A stretch of 64,000 bases of DNA from Isoetes taiwanensis (GCA_021234155.1 JAJEKV010000003.1:26206233-26270232); one strand, 5' to 3'. Shown: positions 20,933-35,251, counted from the stretch's first letter. Notes: generated from the sequence alone by a model not told the origin. Program-made: numbers and translations.

Positions 20933-23900
20933 ATGGCAACTCCAGTGATAAAAGAGCCAAAGGAGTCATGCATCCCTTTGACCTATCCCACAACCATGCA
21001 TGTCGATGATACTGATACACAGTCATCCCTGCCGTGGGCAGACATGGTAGCTAGACTTCTCTTGAGAGAGTAAATAGAGGCAACACCTATACGTAGATCA
21101 GATGATATGGGCAAAGTTAACAAGTATATGCAGAAAAGATAAGCACAAACAAAGATGCGTACAACTCATGTGGCCCGCCAGGCACAGATTAGGTACACCA
21201 ACTCAGTAGCAAGCTGAACCTATCCACCATCGCCAACACGACTAGATCAGATGTCTGAGGAGCACTGGAAGTAAGTTCGGATTGCATGCCTAACAGAAAA
21301 AGTACATGCCTTTACGTCCAAGCTGCTCAAAAAACAATTGGCGACAAAACAAAAAAAACAAAAAAAAAACGTATTTCTAGCATATAAACCTGCATCCAAC
21401 AGCTTGAAGATGGCCTCCATCTAGCCCACTCTGAAAGGCAGTAGGATAGGATGTGACTTGCTGATCTCTTATCTGCTTGGATTGACACCATAGTTCGAGA
21501 CTGGCAACATTTCGAGCAGGAAACTAGGACAAGCATATTCCTATTCTGCATGGAGGTTGAGAGAGGGTAGCACAATCCAAAATATGCTGCAGGCAGTCAA
21601 GAGGTACAACGCCATCACATCCAGACCCTTGAGACCTTCAAAAGCAAGGTCAGTAGTCTGCATGAAATCTTTGCCCCTAGGGAAATGGAAGTGGAGTCCA
21701 AACTTCAAGGATTGGAGTAAACGGTCGTCATGTAGATTATGCGATGACTGCATGCTGCAGTTACTCATCAGGGCAAAGGCCTCCATGCAAAAGCCCATGA
21801 GCATCTATAACAATGAATGTGCAAATTGGTCAGGCAAGACACTAGCAAAAGCTCATATGCTTAACAACCTCCAAGGACTACTCCTGCTCCTGCTTGTGTT
21901 CCTATAGCCGAGGCCCACCAACCCAGATATGCGAATGCTAGCCCTCCCCGACAGCCACCATGGGCTCAGCACAAGCAGCAGACTACTTCCAACAGATAGC
22001 CAGCGACAGTTAAAGGTGAGGCGGCGAACACTGCCTCACAGCTCAATGAGAAATGGGAGCACAGTTGCAAGAGACATAATGTGGTAGTTCGTAGCCTCCC
22101 TGAAGCAACAAGGGAGAACCTCATTGCTCGGCTCTGCACATTGGTCCTGTCATGCATTACTAGATCCACTCGTCATGGTATCCAACACCCAGATTGCCCA
22201 TGTATACAGTTGCAGATGCAACCATCAGAAATGTCATACTATGCCAAGATGCAAAGCTGAAGGGCACCTCATTGTACGTCGACTATGATCTCACCCCATG
22301 GCAACAAACACAATGTAGGAAGGAGCTAGCCCATTGGGGCCATGAACCAGACTACAGGCACAACTGCCCTAGTCCAAGGCAAACCGCGTGTGTTTTGGCC
22401 ACCCAATGCTGAGATCGGGGATGTGATGCACGACATTGCTGAAACGCCTAGGGGTGCTATTGTCATGGCTACTGTCGATGTTGCCAAAGTTGCAACACCT
22501 ACTGCTGGAGTTGACACTGCCACTGCCACTGCTCAGGATGCCAATGTTGACATCCTTTGGGGTGCTACTATTGTTTCTGCTGCTCTTCATGCTCATGCAT
22601 CGCGTCCTGATGTTGCTTCCCATCCTATAACTCCGAGTCCAATCTCCAAATAGGAATTCTGCTTGCAGATAGTCTCCTGGAACTGTAGGGTCTTTCCTTG
22701 GCAGAAGAGAGATAGTCTCAGCTCCATTGCTGCAGACATGGATTTCATCTTCCTTATGCTTGGTTTATCCAACCTTGTTTGGCCTCTACGTTGACTAGTT
22801 ATAAAGGTGGCTTATTGATAATGGGGATGACTGAGCTCACTGTGTACACATTGTGTGCAACAAATTGTTAAGCAACTCATATGCGCCGATGATGTTGACC
22901 TTCTGCCCGCAGCAGCATTTACATGCCATGGACACTTTCCGCCGAGCCAATAGAATGGGGGTCAATTTGGCCAAGACTAAGATATTGCTTGTCTCATCTT
23001 TGTGCCATTCGAGGCTTTCCTCCTTTATTTATTAGGGACAAAATGTGGAGGTAGCACCCACCTACAAGTACTTGGGCATAGAGTTTTCCACTACCACATA
23101 CTAGGACACTTCCATCTGATTATGGGTGACATCAGGCTAGAAAGCATTGTATACGATGCACAACAACAGTCACAAGGTAGAGTTGTATGACTGGACTCAT
23201 CTATCACGCTTGTTCAAGGTCTCAGTAGAACCTGTTCTCTCATATGAAAGTGAAGTCTGGGGCTCGGTCATGTCCCTGGCCACTTGGAATGAATTAGAGT
23301 AGGTACAGAAGGTATTTTTAGCTCGGGCACTTGGGGTAAAATCCACAGACTTGGAATGAACTGGAGCAGGTACAAAAGGCCTTTCTAGCTTGGGCACTTG
23401 GGGTAAAATCCATACTCCCCTACCAGATCCTTCTGCAAGAGACAAGTTTCTTACCTTTATAGCAGGCAGCACTCAACTGCCGCATTGTCTACTTCCATAA
23501 GTTAGTTGGTATGGGCAATGAATGTCTCTGCAGACTGGCTTATACAGTGGCCATGGGTCCACAATGCCTCAAAGCCTGTTGGAAGGAGGGGCAGCTCAGT
23601 GGTTCTCCAGATGGAATGTGCAAGAGCACAGGTGCATAGAAGTGAAAACTAAAGAAGACTTTGGGTGCTTTCTCAGGTGCAAGAGCACAGGTGCTTGCTT
23701 TCTCAACGAGCTTTGGGATGCTAGTGCTCAGGAACAGGTTAAGACATCACATATGAGCTCCAGGTGAACTTAATGTACATATCTGTCACAGAAAAAGCGC
23801 AGGCTAATAGTGTCAATTCGCACAGGTGCACATCACCTGCGAATTGAGACAGGTAGATGTGCTCGAGAGGTGCACGAGGATAGATTATGCCATTGTTGCC

Positions 23901-24270
23901 ACCATGGTGCCATTGGGGACGAATGTCACACACTGCATCAATGTCTAGCCACATCCGAGCTCGATGTACTGAGTTGATTCTACCGAACCAGCCGCTTCAT
24001 GCACTGCTAGACACAACCTCAGCAGGTTTGTTGGGCTGTTTTCTCCAAGACATCATGGTGCATGCACTCAGTTATGTCCTCAAACACGCCACTGAGATTA
24101 AGATGTATCATAATGTATCATTATACAATCTCTTAGCATACCTATTACTGCGAAGGTTTTTTCCTCGAAAATCCTTTGGGGCGAGGGTTTTTTAATCCTA
24201 GCAGTAATATGTTTATTGTACTATTTGTTTGGGTCCCATAGTGTAGACGATAAAAATCAATTCAATAAAT
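20933..24270 (+). mobile_element. LINE-B copy 1: ORF1, endonuclease start, RT end, zinc finger, 3' UTR (degenerate)
   Basis: A worn LINE of the second family. An ORF1-like start at 20933 (MATPVIKEP) runs through stops to about 22650, followed by the endonuclease start IVSWNCR at about 22669. The sequence then jumps to the reverse transcriptase active-site region (LICADDVDLL, from about 22877), the block TYKYLGIEF (about 23060), VEPVLSYESEVWG (about 23226), and a C-terminal region with an HCCHHG-type zinc-finger relic near 23890. The 3' UTR (24140-24270) has aaggttttttcctcgaaaat and ggttttttaatcc, matching copy 2 at 44075-44120. Most of the endonuclease and the RT fingers are deleted. Non-functional. 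Confidence 0.75.
23282..23412 (+). repeat. Tandem duplication of about 67 bp inside LINE-B copy 1
   Basis: The segment cttggaatgaa..agta-ggtacagaagg..tttttagct-gggcacttggggtaaaatcca occurs twice in a row (about 23282-23345 and 23349-23412) within the coding relic of the LINE. Confidence 0.8.
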
Positions 24271-24484
24271 TTCTTGTATATATTAGGTAGATATGCTAAC
24301 GGTACTTGATGTTCTCAATGGCCTTGTTAGAGACGTTTCAATATTATAGCCCAAAAAGTGGAATTTGCAGAGTTGAATAAATTCTTATATTGCTAACCTT
24401 AAGCTCTTCAAGCATTTAGTGGATGAACTCTAGTATTGTTAAAAGGACGTCAAGTCTTCATGAAACAAGGTGGAAAGTCAACAA

Positions 24485-24565
24485 TAGATAGATATATAAA
24501 TACATTTTAACGTCCACGAGAAGCCAGAGCTTATGGAACACACACGCAGATGGGACCTGCCCCCA
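24485..24565 (-). mobile_element. LINE-B 3'-end stub
   Basis: On the minus strand the sequence reads ccataagctctggcttctcg, then GTGGACGTTAAAA, then an ATCTAT-rich tail (24485-24500). The same order of small stem-loop (AAGC-TCTG-GCTT), GGACGTTAA and microsatellite ends the other LINE-B copies. It is a strongly 5'-truncated insertion. Confidence 0.55.
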
Positions 24566-25378
24566 CCACTGTACATGGCCGAAGTGGGTCCTTCCCCATT
24601 AACTTTACAATGATGATGGCCACTATCATAACAAGATGTTGAACCCGTGACTTGGGCATGGCAGTCAGGTCTAATGCAACAGTAGTTGCAGGATCAACTT
24701 GCATAATCGGTTGCACAAGAAATGCAATTATGATGCTCCAGTGTCTGATATTAACTTTACTCATAAAAATAAGAATGTAATGGCTGAGCATTTTTCTGCT
24801 AACATGGTCTGGATGTAGGTTGGCTACGCTTCCGATTGACTCGGGCAGTGCTGTAAAATATGTACTACAATATGCGTAGAATATGTATGCTAAGTACTTT
24901 TAAAGTATTCCATTTTTTTATTTTTTATTTTATAAGTACTTATAATATATATTTTATAATAAAATATATATTATGAGTATTATCTGTACATTTATGAGTA
25001 TATAGCCAATACACTTATATAAGGCCAATACACTTCAGACACATATACACTTACTAGTATAGGCCTATGGGCTATAAAATTATGATGTGCCTATACACTT
25101 ATACACATGATTGTAGGAGTATAGGGGCTAAACAATACCCTTACGAGAGTAGGTCTATACTATATGCCATATTAATTAGGAGAAAACCCCATGCCATAGT
25201 AATCAAGAAAAAGGAAAAAAGGAAAAAAGGGAACTCGGGGTTAAACAAAATGGCAGTTCAAAAACATAGAGTACTTATTGAATACTTTGGAGTATTTAAA
25301 AACACATTTAATGGGTAGAATATGTATATTTTATCAATTACGCTCAGAGTTATGCATAATGATAGTTTAATCATTTGA
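24566..25378. other. AT-rich intergenic DNA with a 33-bp perfect palindrome
   Basis: No gene is recognised. At 24942-24974 a 16-bp arm ATAATATATATTTTAT and its exact reverse complement are separated by a single A. Nearby, phrases such as ccaatacactta and tacacttatacac are repeated loosely (25005-25110). Confidence 0.6.
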
Positions 25379-25640
25379 CTATGTTCTATATTATGTTATT
25401 CATATGTTTTCTTTGGTCGTTATGCTTCTATTGCCATTTTATAACATTGCACTATAGGATCTTGTCATGGATTATGCTTTGCATCTTATATTTTTTATAT
25501 TTAGTAATTTTGGCTATGTTCTATGTTATGTTATTCATATGTAATCTCCGGTTACTATGCTTATGTTGTCATTGTATAGCATTGCACTATAGGATCTTGT
25601 CATGAATTATGCCTTGTATTCTTATGTTTTTGATATCCAG
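25379..25640. repeat. Tandem duplication, unit about 135 bp
   Basis: ctatgttctata-ttatgttattcatatg ... gcactataggatcttgtcatg occurs at 25379-25513 and again at 25514-25640, with about 85 percent identity. The open frame across it is only a by-product of the repeat. Confidence 0.85.
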
Positions 25641-26034
25641 GATGGTTCAAAGGTATCCTTGTGCATGCAGGAGCAGCTATGGATTCTCATTTAGTCACGA
25701 GGACTAAACCCATTGAGTGCACTTGCAATGAATGAGCACGACAGTGATCAAACTAATGGCGGTATAGTAATTGGGGATCGTGGTTGAGCTAGAAGCTTCT
25801 GGGTTGAATCGCTAAGTTGGACGTTGTATCTATTGAGAATAATGATTCCTTTGGTTGTTAACTATACATAAACATAAAGAAACCCAAGCATTTTTCCATT
25901 GAGTTTAGATGTATTTTTGACTGCAACGGAAGATTTAAATCTTTACCAAGTCGTTTAATCACTTTTGTAAACTATTAGTATCAATCTAGATCTAGTCGTC
26001 GTGCCTCTCCTCCCATGGGCATTATTCTATCCAC
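25641..26034. other. Intergenic, nothing recognised
   Basis: No coding domain or repeat is seen between the tandem duplication and the L1 3' fragment. Confidence 0.4.
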
Positions 26035-27159
26035 TTTCTCTATATCCTAATGCATCTCCTTTCCTCAAGGTGTTGCTGGCTGCCTGGGAGACTGTGCGCA
26101 CTTTGCTTTAGTTCCATCCAATGGCCCACACAGATCCTACAGCCAGTTGTTGGTGGATCCCTTTGGGTGACGGCCAAGCAGATTGTCCCCTGGTCTCTTC
26201 TGTCCATCCATTGACGCAACGTCGATGGCGAGCAGCAGGTGTGCTCACGGTATCTGCATAATGAGACAAGATTGTTGACGTGGAATGAGTTCAAATTGAA
26301 GTTCCTTCTCCTTCGTTGGGACGGGGGCATTTGGGAAAAAGTAGCTGCTACACTTCCTCCACACCCACAAAACGTGGCTCCCCAGCTTTGGGTGGTTCAT
26401 GGCAGTGTTAAGGAGGATGGTGCACTCGAAGTATGTGGTCCTGCTTCATCCTGAAGTGTTGCCTCCATCGCCAAAGTGGCCTTTAGTTATCCCTGAGCCT
26501 CATCGTAAAGCAGTCTGGCGATGGGTATGAGATAAATTGCTTCATCCTAAGCTATCTATTTTATGGTGGCAGATCACTCATAGATGCGTGCGGGTAAACA
26601 CTGTTGTTCATCGATTTCGTCCAGAAGTCTCTGCGATCTGCCCTCTTTGCATGCAGAGGGATGAGATAATTGAGCACTGCTTTTTCTTGTGTCGCCATGT
26701 TCGACTTGCTTGGTAGTGGCTTTTGAGTCTTTTCCATTGTGACTTGAATAGTCAGCAGGTCCTATTGTCAGTCTATCCTAGTTCTTGGGACAAGTTGGTA
26801 AAGAGGGCTTTTCACTTAGCATCTGCTTGGATCATCTGGTCCATATGGAAGAGATGAAATCTCCTCATCTTCAAGGGACAGGTCTTTTCAGATATGCAAG
26901 TGCTTAGCGATGCCCGTAGTTGCATTGTGAAGGCGTACAAGTGTTCTTCCTTAAAAGATGACATCAAAAGTGTCATTTGGAAGCAATATCTCCAGATTCA
27001 AACCTACTCATTGCAAACAGGGTGTTCTATGCTTTTCTATGTTATGTATGTGGTGGGTAGTGTTGCTCTAGTGGATATCTTCTCCACTGGGTTTTGAGTC
27101 CCCCATGTACTCTTTGTATTCTTTTGAGTAATAAAGGTCCACGTTCATAAAAAAAAAAA
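26035..27159 (+). mobile_element. 5'-truncated L1 LINE: C-terminal region, zinc-binding domain and poly(A)
   Basis: Translation across stops gives ASPFLKVLLAAWETV, WIPLGDGQADCPL, LLLRWDGGIWEKVAA (to about 26340), then a zinc-binding domain remnant with CPLC near 26640 and a C-terminus at about 26940 reading KAYKCSSLKDDIK, homologous to the L1 that ends at 6325. AATAAA lies at 27130 and an A11 run at 27149-27159. This copy preserves the text lost next to the deletion in the 2900-6325 element. Confidence 0.85.
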
Positions 27160-27316
27160 GGTTTATACAAGATCTTGACTTGCTATAAGGGTCAACTTGG
27201 CAGGCTCTTCACATGGACAAAGTAGAACACAATGTTCAAAAGGACAAGAACGCAATGTTTAGAGATACATAGGCATTGAATAGTTATAAATCTGGCTACG
27301 AGTTCCATAACCATGG

Positions 27317-28034
27317 AGATACGGCACTAGCTTGGGGGCGTGGCTCAGAGAAAGGATTTGCAGGAACAAACACAGAGGCAAGGGTTTTTTTTATTAATTT
27401 TGATTGTATGCCTTAGGCGTTTTTAAATTATAAACTACAATAAGGAACTATTGAAATCTAAAGTAACCGCTAAAATAAAACAACGAATCAGTAACAAGTG
27501 TTAAAAAAAGAAACAAAAGGGGGCATCGTGACCTGCGGCAGATGGAATTGCCGGATCAGCTACCCTTTAGGCTGGAAAAGGTTCGAAGTGCCCGGAATTA
27601 GCTCTTGGGCTATTGTAGCAGGCCGGATTGCTGAGAAAGGCAGTCGAATTTAGCTTTAGAGGAAAAAGGTAAACCCAATTATAGCTTACAAACACCTTTT
27701 AGAATAGCATAAAAAGTCATCGATCTGCATAATTATGGCATCCAGAACTGTCTGTATGAGATAGAAGTCTATCTATAGTAGATCTTTTGATAATTTGTGG
27801 TTGAATTAAGTGCTTCCTCTAGCTCTAGAGAATTCCAGAGAATCCCAGAGAGGCTATCCAGCTGGTTAGCAGACTCTCAGAATTGGGAGGAATTTGAGCT
27901 TAGACTTGCCGTGTTTGCAAATCAAAGCCCGGTTGGGTGGATAAGTTGTGCCGAGAGACTTTATTCTGGAGATTCCAGGTTGTTTTGATTAACTGTGCTT
28001 GAAAGTTTTGCAGACAAGTAAATCGTTTGTATCA
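27317..28034 (+). repeat. 5' LTR of the gag-only element
   Basis: 718 bp, matching 29646-30249 nearly base for base up to gtttgcaaatca. It includes a run of T residues after gcaagggt, and ends TATCA two bases before the primer-binding site. Confidence 0.9.
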
Positions 28035-28036
28035 AT

Positions 28037-28048
28037 TGGTATCAGAGC
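28037..28048 (+). promoter_or_regulatory. Primer-binding site for initiator-Met tRNA
   Basis: TGGTATCAGAGC is the complement of the 3' end of plant initiator tRNA-Met. It sits directly after the 5' LTR. Confidence 0.9.
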
Positions 28049-28072
28049 TGTTGCATCCTAAGATTCTGTGAA

Positions 28073-29266
28073 ATGGCCCAGAACAAATTTAACCTTCCTG
28101 TAGCTCAGTATAACCAGGCTATGAATGCTGCTGCGCAGATTGCTGTACAAGCATGCTTACATCTGCTAATTTTGAGGAGAATCAAAGGAAACTTGAATAT
28201 ATAGCAATTCTGTATGGGCATTTGCCAGACATATTCCAACAGCCTCCTTTGCCTGCAAGTACGCCACCAGTTACTCCAACGCCACCTGATGTCTTCAATG
28301 ACAGAACCGGACGAATTAAATGGTTGGAGAAGGTAGAAGAAATGCCGTCATATGCAGGAGATAAACGGAGTCCACCAGCAGTTCTGAGATTCCTGGCAAG
28401 TTGGGAATGTTTCTTTGAAAGAGTAAAAGCTACGGAGGAGCAGAAACTGCAAGCCATGGACAAATATTTAACTGACATAGCCAGAATATGGTGGCAAGGA
28501 CGTAAGAAATTGTTACCCCAGATAAAAACCTGGGCAGCTTTTAGAAAAGCATTTGAGTCGCACAACTTGCATGCAAATTATTACCCAGATCTTAAAAGAC
28601 AGTGGGATCTTTTTAAGCAAGGGGAACATGAATCAGTACATCATTTTTACTCCAAGTTCTCCTACTTAGCGGTACAGATGGGGGAATTACAGCCAGGAGG
28701 ACTATCTGAAAGTGAAGTGACGTGGAAATTTGTAGCTGGACTACGAGATCCATTATATGCAGAGCTATGTTTTGCAGAACCATCGACTATTGATGAAGCG
28801 GTGCGAAAGGCTGAAGCCGCAGAGATGAAACTCAATCCTAGTATAATATGGTATGATATCTGGGAGGGAGGGGTACCCTAAGGAGAAAAATTTTAAGCCA
28901 GATAATGGCAAGGCATCTGAAAGAGAGAATAAGCGGTATCGAGTAAGTGCCTTGCTTGGCAATGATGAAACCCGTATGAAGAGAAGCAATGGAGAATGCG
29001 GGATGGCCAAAGCTCAGGCAAACGCACCCCCGGGAGGATGTTTTGTATGTGGAGGTCCGCACTATAAGAATCAATGTCCAAAAGTCATATCCAAAGGGGA
29101 TCCTGAGCAACCAAAGGAGGATCCTCGAGCAAAAGCCCGAACATCTGCGCAGATTGCCCATGTTCGTGTTGCAGAAGAAACTTCCCACGCTAAGTTTGAC
29201 AAAGAAAAGGCGAAAGACTATGAAAGGAGTCGGCTTCAAATCGGCTACGTGGGTAAAAACAAGTAG
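28073..29266 (+). pseudogene. Retrotransposon gag with zinc knuckle, two frameshifts
   Basis: Starts at ATG 28073 (MAQNKFNLPVAQYNQAMNAA), shifts frame near 28150, continues to about 28860 as a retrotransposon gag domain (KWLEKVEEMPSYAGDK, ARIWWQGRK, WDLFKQGEHESVHHFYSKFS, FVAGLRDPLY), and shifts again to a last frame ending at 29266. The last part holds CFVCGGPHYKNQC, a C-x2-C-x3-H-x4-C knuckle of the short type common in plant Gypsy gags, and a Lys-rich tail. Gag forms the virus-like particle and packages RNA. Just three frames would be one protein, so the indels are few. Confidence 0.85.
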
Positions 29267-29394
29267 AGTAAAATGTCTGTGTAGACATGTGTTTGTTGAA
29301 TGGTTTGAGCATTGTATTCATTTGGTTTGAGATAATGAAAGTTTTTTTTTCAAATGAAGTTTAGAAGGGGGCAACTGTGACTGCAACACAGAAG

Positions 29395-29640
29395 TTAGAA
29401 TTGTAAGGCAGATGGTAAGTTTACCAGCCTAGAAGAAATCCCTTCAAAGCAGATAGTCAGGTGACTAGCTTAGAAAGAAAGGTAGTTTTGAAGAAATCCT
29501 TTCAAAGCAGGTAGTCAGGTGACTAGCTTGGAAAGAAAGGTGGTTATTCCAGCAAAGCAGATAGTCAGTTGACTAGCTTTGGGAAAGATTATTACTTCCC
29601 TAAGGCAGATGATCGAGGACGATCAGCCCTGGGAAGGGAG
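29395..29640 (+). repeat. Short direct repeats before the polypurine tract
   Basis: The phrase aaagcagatagtcaggtgactagctt(a/g)gaaagaaaggt occurs three times (about 29447, 29496, 29545) with small changes, a repeated non-coding block between gag and the 3' LTR. Confidence 0.8.
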
Positions 29641-29645
29641 AGAAT

Positions 29646-30249
29646 TGATACGGCACTAGCTTGGGGGCGTGGCTCAGAGAAAGGATTTGCAGGAACAAAC
29701 ACAGAGGCAAGGGTTTTTTTATTAACTTTGATTGTATGCCTTAGGCGTTTTTAAATTATAAACTACAATAGGGAACTATTGAAATCTAAAGTAACCGCTA
29801 AAATAAAACAACGAATCAGTAACAAGTGTTAAAAAAAGAAACAAAAGGGGGCATCGTGACCTGCGGCAGATGGAATTGCCGGATCAGCTACCCTTTAAGC
29901 TGCAAAAGGTTCGAAGTGCCCGGAATTAGCTCTTGGGCTATTGTAGCAGGCCGGATTGCTGAAAAAGGCAGTCGAATTTAGCTTTAGAGGAAAAAGGTAA
30001 ACCCAATTATAGCTTACAAACACCTTTTAGAATAGCATAAAAAGTCATCGATCTGCAGAATTATGGCAACCGGAACAGTCTGTATGAGATAGAAGTCTGT
30101 CTATAGTAGATCGATAATTTGTGGTTGAATTAAGTGCTTCCTCTAGCTCTAGAGAATTCCAGAGAATCCCAGAGAGGCTATCCAGCTGGTTAGCAGACTC
30201 TCAGAATTGGGAGGAATTTGAGCTTAGACTTACCGTGTTTGCAAATCAG
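29646..30249 (+). repeat. 3' LTR of the gag-only element, truncated
   Basis: Begins TGATACGGCACTAGC and follows the 5' LTR to gcaaatca at 30249, where the match ends abruptly; about 110 bases of LTR are missing. The next 325 bases lead to the triosephosphate isomerase start codon. Confidence 0.88.
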
Positions 30250-30574
30250 AGGCTCCATTCTATTATTACAACAACCTCCATTCTATTCTATTATATTTTG
30301 ACAACAATGGAGTCAAAATGATGTGCATAGGGGAAACACTATACTTAGGTTTAGAGCGCAAGGTTGGCTTCCAAGAAATTCAGAAATATTCAGTATCTCT
30401 TCACGGATAAAATAGCCATTTAACTGATCCACGTGTCAATTACCAACACCTATCTTCTCCTGAAACAATCAAGCCCATCCATTTAGAACATGCTATTGCT
30501 TTTACGGCCATTATTGCACAAAAAATGGTAGAAGGGGGGACTAGCTAGACCAGAAGCAAGCAGCAGCAGAAGGA

Positions 30575-32972
<2,398 letters not shown>

Positions 32973-33779
32973 CATTAGCTGGGTTGCATTAGTATTTGTT
33001 TGGGGATATTTTGCTCTTTCCCCTAAGATAATAATAAGGTATCTTATTTTTTAGATGGGAGGTACATCGCATTTACCTACCTCCCATCTCAGCTTCAGTC
33101 TATGATCGAACTGGTTAGGAGCTTAGCTCATTTTTCCATTGTTCTCAGTTCCTAATCTCTAGAATATCGTGAAAAAGTGGCGATGGCAGCGAAGCTGCTT
33201 TACTGAACGTCCAAGATTCACAGGTGGAACATGTTGAAATTAGTATTGAGTCATTGTGTTTGTAGAGCGTGCACTGTGATGGAGGTTGCTGCGCACGTAT
33301 CCTCTGTGGAAAGCATATTTTTGTCTTAACCCCTTGTGCTCTACAAGATTAATAATTATTGATAGCCATATCTTTCTGCTTTTATATGATACGCATTTCC
33401 GTTACAATGTGTAGATGAGGACTTCATTGAACATTGGATGGCACGTAGGATTCTTTTTAACACATTGAAAAGAATGAATTGAATCTTTGTCCTTTCTAGA
33501 CATGTTCCGAGTTATTTTCCCTCTCTAATGCAATTCCTTCCATCATTTGCTGCTTAAAATTTGCCACAATATTCTCTGGTTCCATTTGCGAATATTAGTT
33601 GCTAACATCATTGCAAAATCCCTTGTTATATACATTGCTAATATCATTGCAAAATCCCTTTTATAGATTCTAGTTATCGAAGAAGAAGAGGACTCATGTT
33701 ATAAGGTTCTGAAATTGTTGAAAGTAGACAGTGTTACATAAGATTGTAATGGTTTTTGGGGTGTATTTGTGCTAGGGAA
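32973..33779. other. TPI 3' flank, no gene recognised
   Basis: Probably includes the TPI 3' UTR; an aataataaggt lies at about 33030. A short tandem pair tgctaa(c/t)atcattgcaaaatcccttt occurs at about 33600-33665. No domain is seen. Confidence 0.4.
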
Positions 33780-34530
33780 CCGCCACCTTTGAGGGGTTTT
33801 CGACTGGAAACCGGTAGCGGCGCCGCTGCCGGTTTCCAGCCGGAAACCTCGAAAAGGGGGCGGCTCCCAGCCGTAATCCCCTGCTTCCTAGAAATTCCGT
33901 GCATCCCCTTTTTTTTTCGCTCTCCTCTGTTTCGCGATGGCGGAGGTCCGGAGGTCTACTCCGGTGATCTTCGCGTAGGTCTTGGCGCTGGGCGCCAGAT
34001 TTGGTTCTGAGGTGATTAATGATGCTCCTCCAACTTCTGAATGAGTTTTGAGCGCAATTCTACCTAGTTTAGAACTGATTTTTTTTTCTTTGTTCTTTAT
34101 TTCTTCAAGATTCGGCGTGTAGCTGATGGCGCTGGTCAGAAATAAGATAAAGATTTATCTTATTTTAACTTATGCTTCAAATTTTTATACCTTCTAATGT
34201 TTTTTCTTTGTTTCTAGGTTCTGAGGCTTTCTGAGTTCCGAGTTCTAAGTTCTGAGGCTGTTGGACGAAGATTAAAGCAAGATCAAAGCAACATTTCCGA
34301 GTTCTTGCCAAGATTTCCGAGTTCTTGCCAAGATTTAAAATTTTAATGTTTTGTTGCACCAAGATTTGATGTTCTGTGGAAATTAATGTTTTGTGACACA
34401 ACAAGAACGTCTGTAGTGGCGGCGCTGTAAGCGGCGCCGCCAGGAAACCCTTGCCTAAAAAATACCCAAAAAGAACTTTCACTGGAAATTCGAGGAATTT
34501 CCAGGAAGCAGGGGTTTACGGAGATTATTT
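33780..34530. mobile_element. GC-rich inverted-repeat element (foldback or MITE-like)
   Basis: 33873-33898 (gtaatcccctgcttcctaga ...) and 34494-34519 are inverted copies with about two mismatches. Inside and outside them are strong hairpins: 33804-33839 is an 18-bp-arm palindrome centred on GGCGCC with one mismatch, 34406-34442 has GGCGGCGC and GCGCCGCC arms, and 34484-34502 is ggaaattc-gag-gaatttcc. The interior (about 34230-34335) has tandem atttccgagttcttgccaag units. GC content here is far above the neighbours. No transposase is encoded. Exact ends and target duplication are not resolved. Confidence 0.6.
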
Positions 34531-35251
34531 CGTATGGTGGTGACAGTGGGTGGGTTGGTTTGACTGGTACAGAGTTGGTTTTTTTTTTTTAGATGTTAAG
34601 AGATAACATGGCGTGTTTTATTTTAGGTATTCTAAGTTTGCTTATTTATGTGTTAAAAATAACACATGTTCTTATTAGATTAAGTGTAGAGAAAGGAACA
34701 GGGCGAAGTTTTAGGGTTAGTGATGGTGGTGTAGGGATTCTGCGTGTTGATGTTGGGTCTGTGCAATATGATCTGATGCCCTTTTATTGCAATATGGTGG
34801 CCACTTGTCGGATTTGAGGAAAGATGAGCTAGGAGTCTGGATTTCAGCAGGGTGGCTGTAATTTCGCTGGTAGTGAAGCTTTTGGGCTTCATTTTTAGGC
34901 CTTCAGATTTAAGCGAGGTTCCCTTGCTTGATTTCACAGTGAAGTTCTTTAGCTTCTTTCTGAGAAAGGTGCTTGCTTAGGGTTAAACTGACACGGAAAT
35001 AGGTGCTGCTAATTTGACATGGGGTTCAAATCCCTAGGCTAAGTCTTGTTGAATTTCTATAGCATTTTAAACTATGTTCTACTTGTGATTTTAAACTTGT
35101 TTGCAGTGCAATTGCTTGAAAGGTCTGTGTGGACTATGATCATTAGATGAGCATAATACATCTCCAAGTGTAGTGTGGACTGAGATAGAGGGACATTTCA
35201 TTGCATATGAAGTACAGATGCAAAAAAAATATCGGTTGTTCCATATAGCAC
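34531..35251. other. Intergenic, nothing recognised
   Basis: No coding domain is found on either strand between the two inverted-repeat elements. Confidence 0.4.

Larger units (their letters stand above)
27317..30249 (+). mobile_element. Gag-only LTR retrotransposon (TR-GAG-like), 3' LTR truncated
   Basis: Left LTR 27317-28034 (718 bp) and right LTR 29646-30249 share about 97 percent identity; the right one lacks its last 110 or so bases. The left LTR starts AGATACGG (the right copy TGATACGG) and ends TATCA. A primer-binding site TGGTATCAGAGC (28037-28048) follows after two bases. A purine tract gggaagggagagaat (29631-29645) precedes the right LTR. The interior is only 1.6 kb and encodes gag and its zinc knuckle but no protease, reverse transcriptase or integrase. 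It must be moved by another element's enzymes. Because the right end is cut, no target duplication can be seen. Its gag resembles that of plant Gypsy elements. Confidence 0.9.

Noticed and set aside
25379-25605. Hydrophobic small protein
   Set aside because: Both halves are translations of one AT-rich tandem repeat.
29395-29640. CRISPR-like array (three short repeats)
   Set aside because: The repeats are imperfect, lie inside an LTR element in a plant genome, and have no spacer regularity.
33756-34010. 84-codon open frame in GC-rich DNA
   Set aside because: It follows the palindromic arms of the inverted-repeat element and has no domain.
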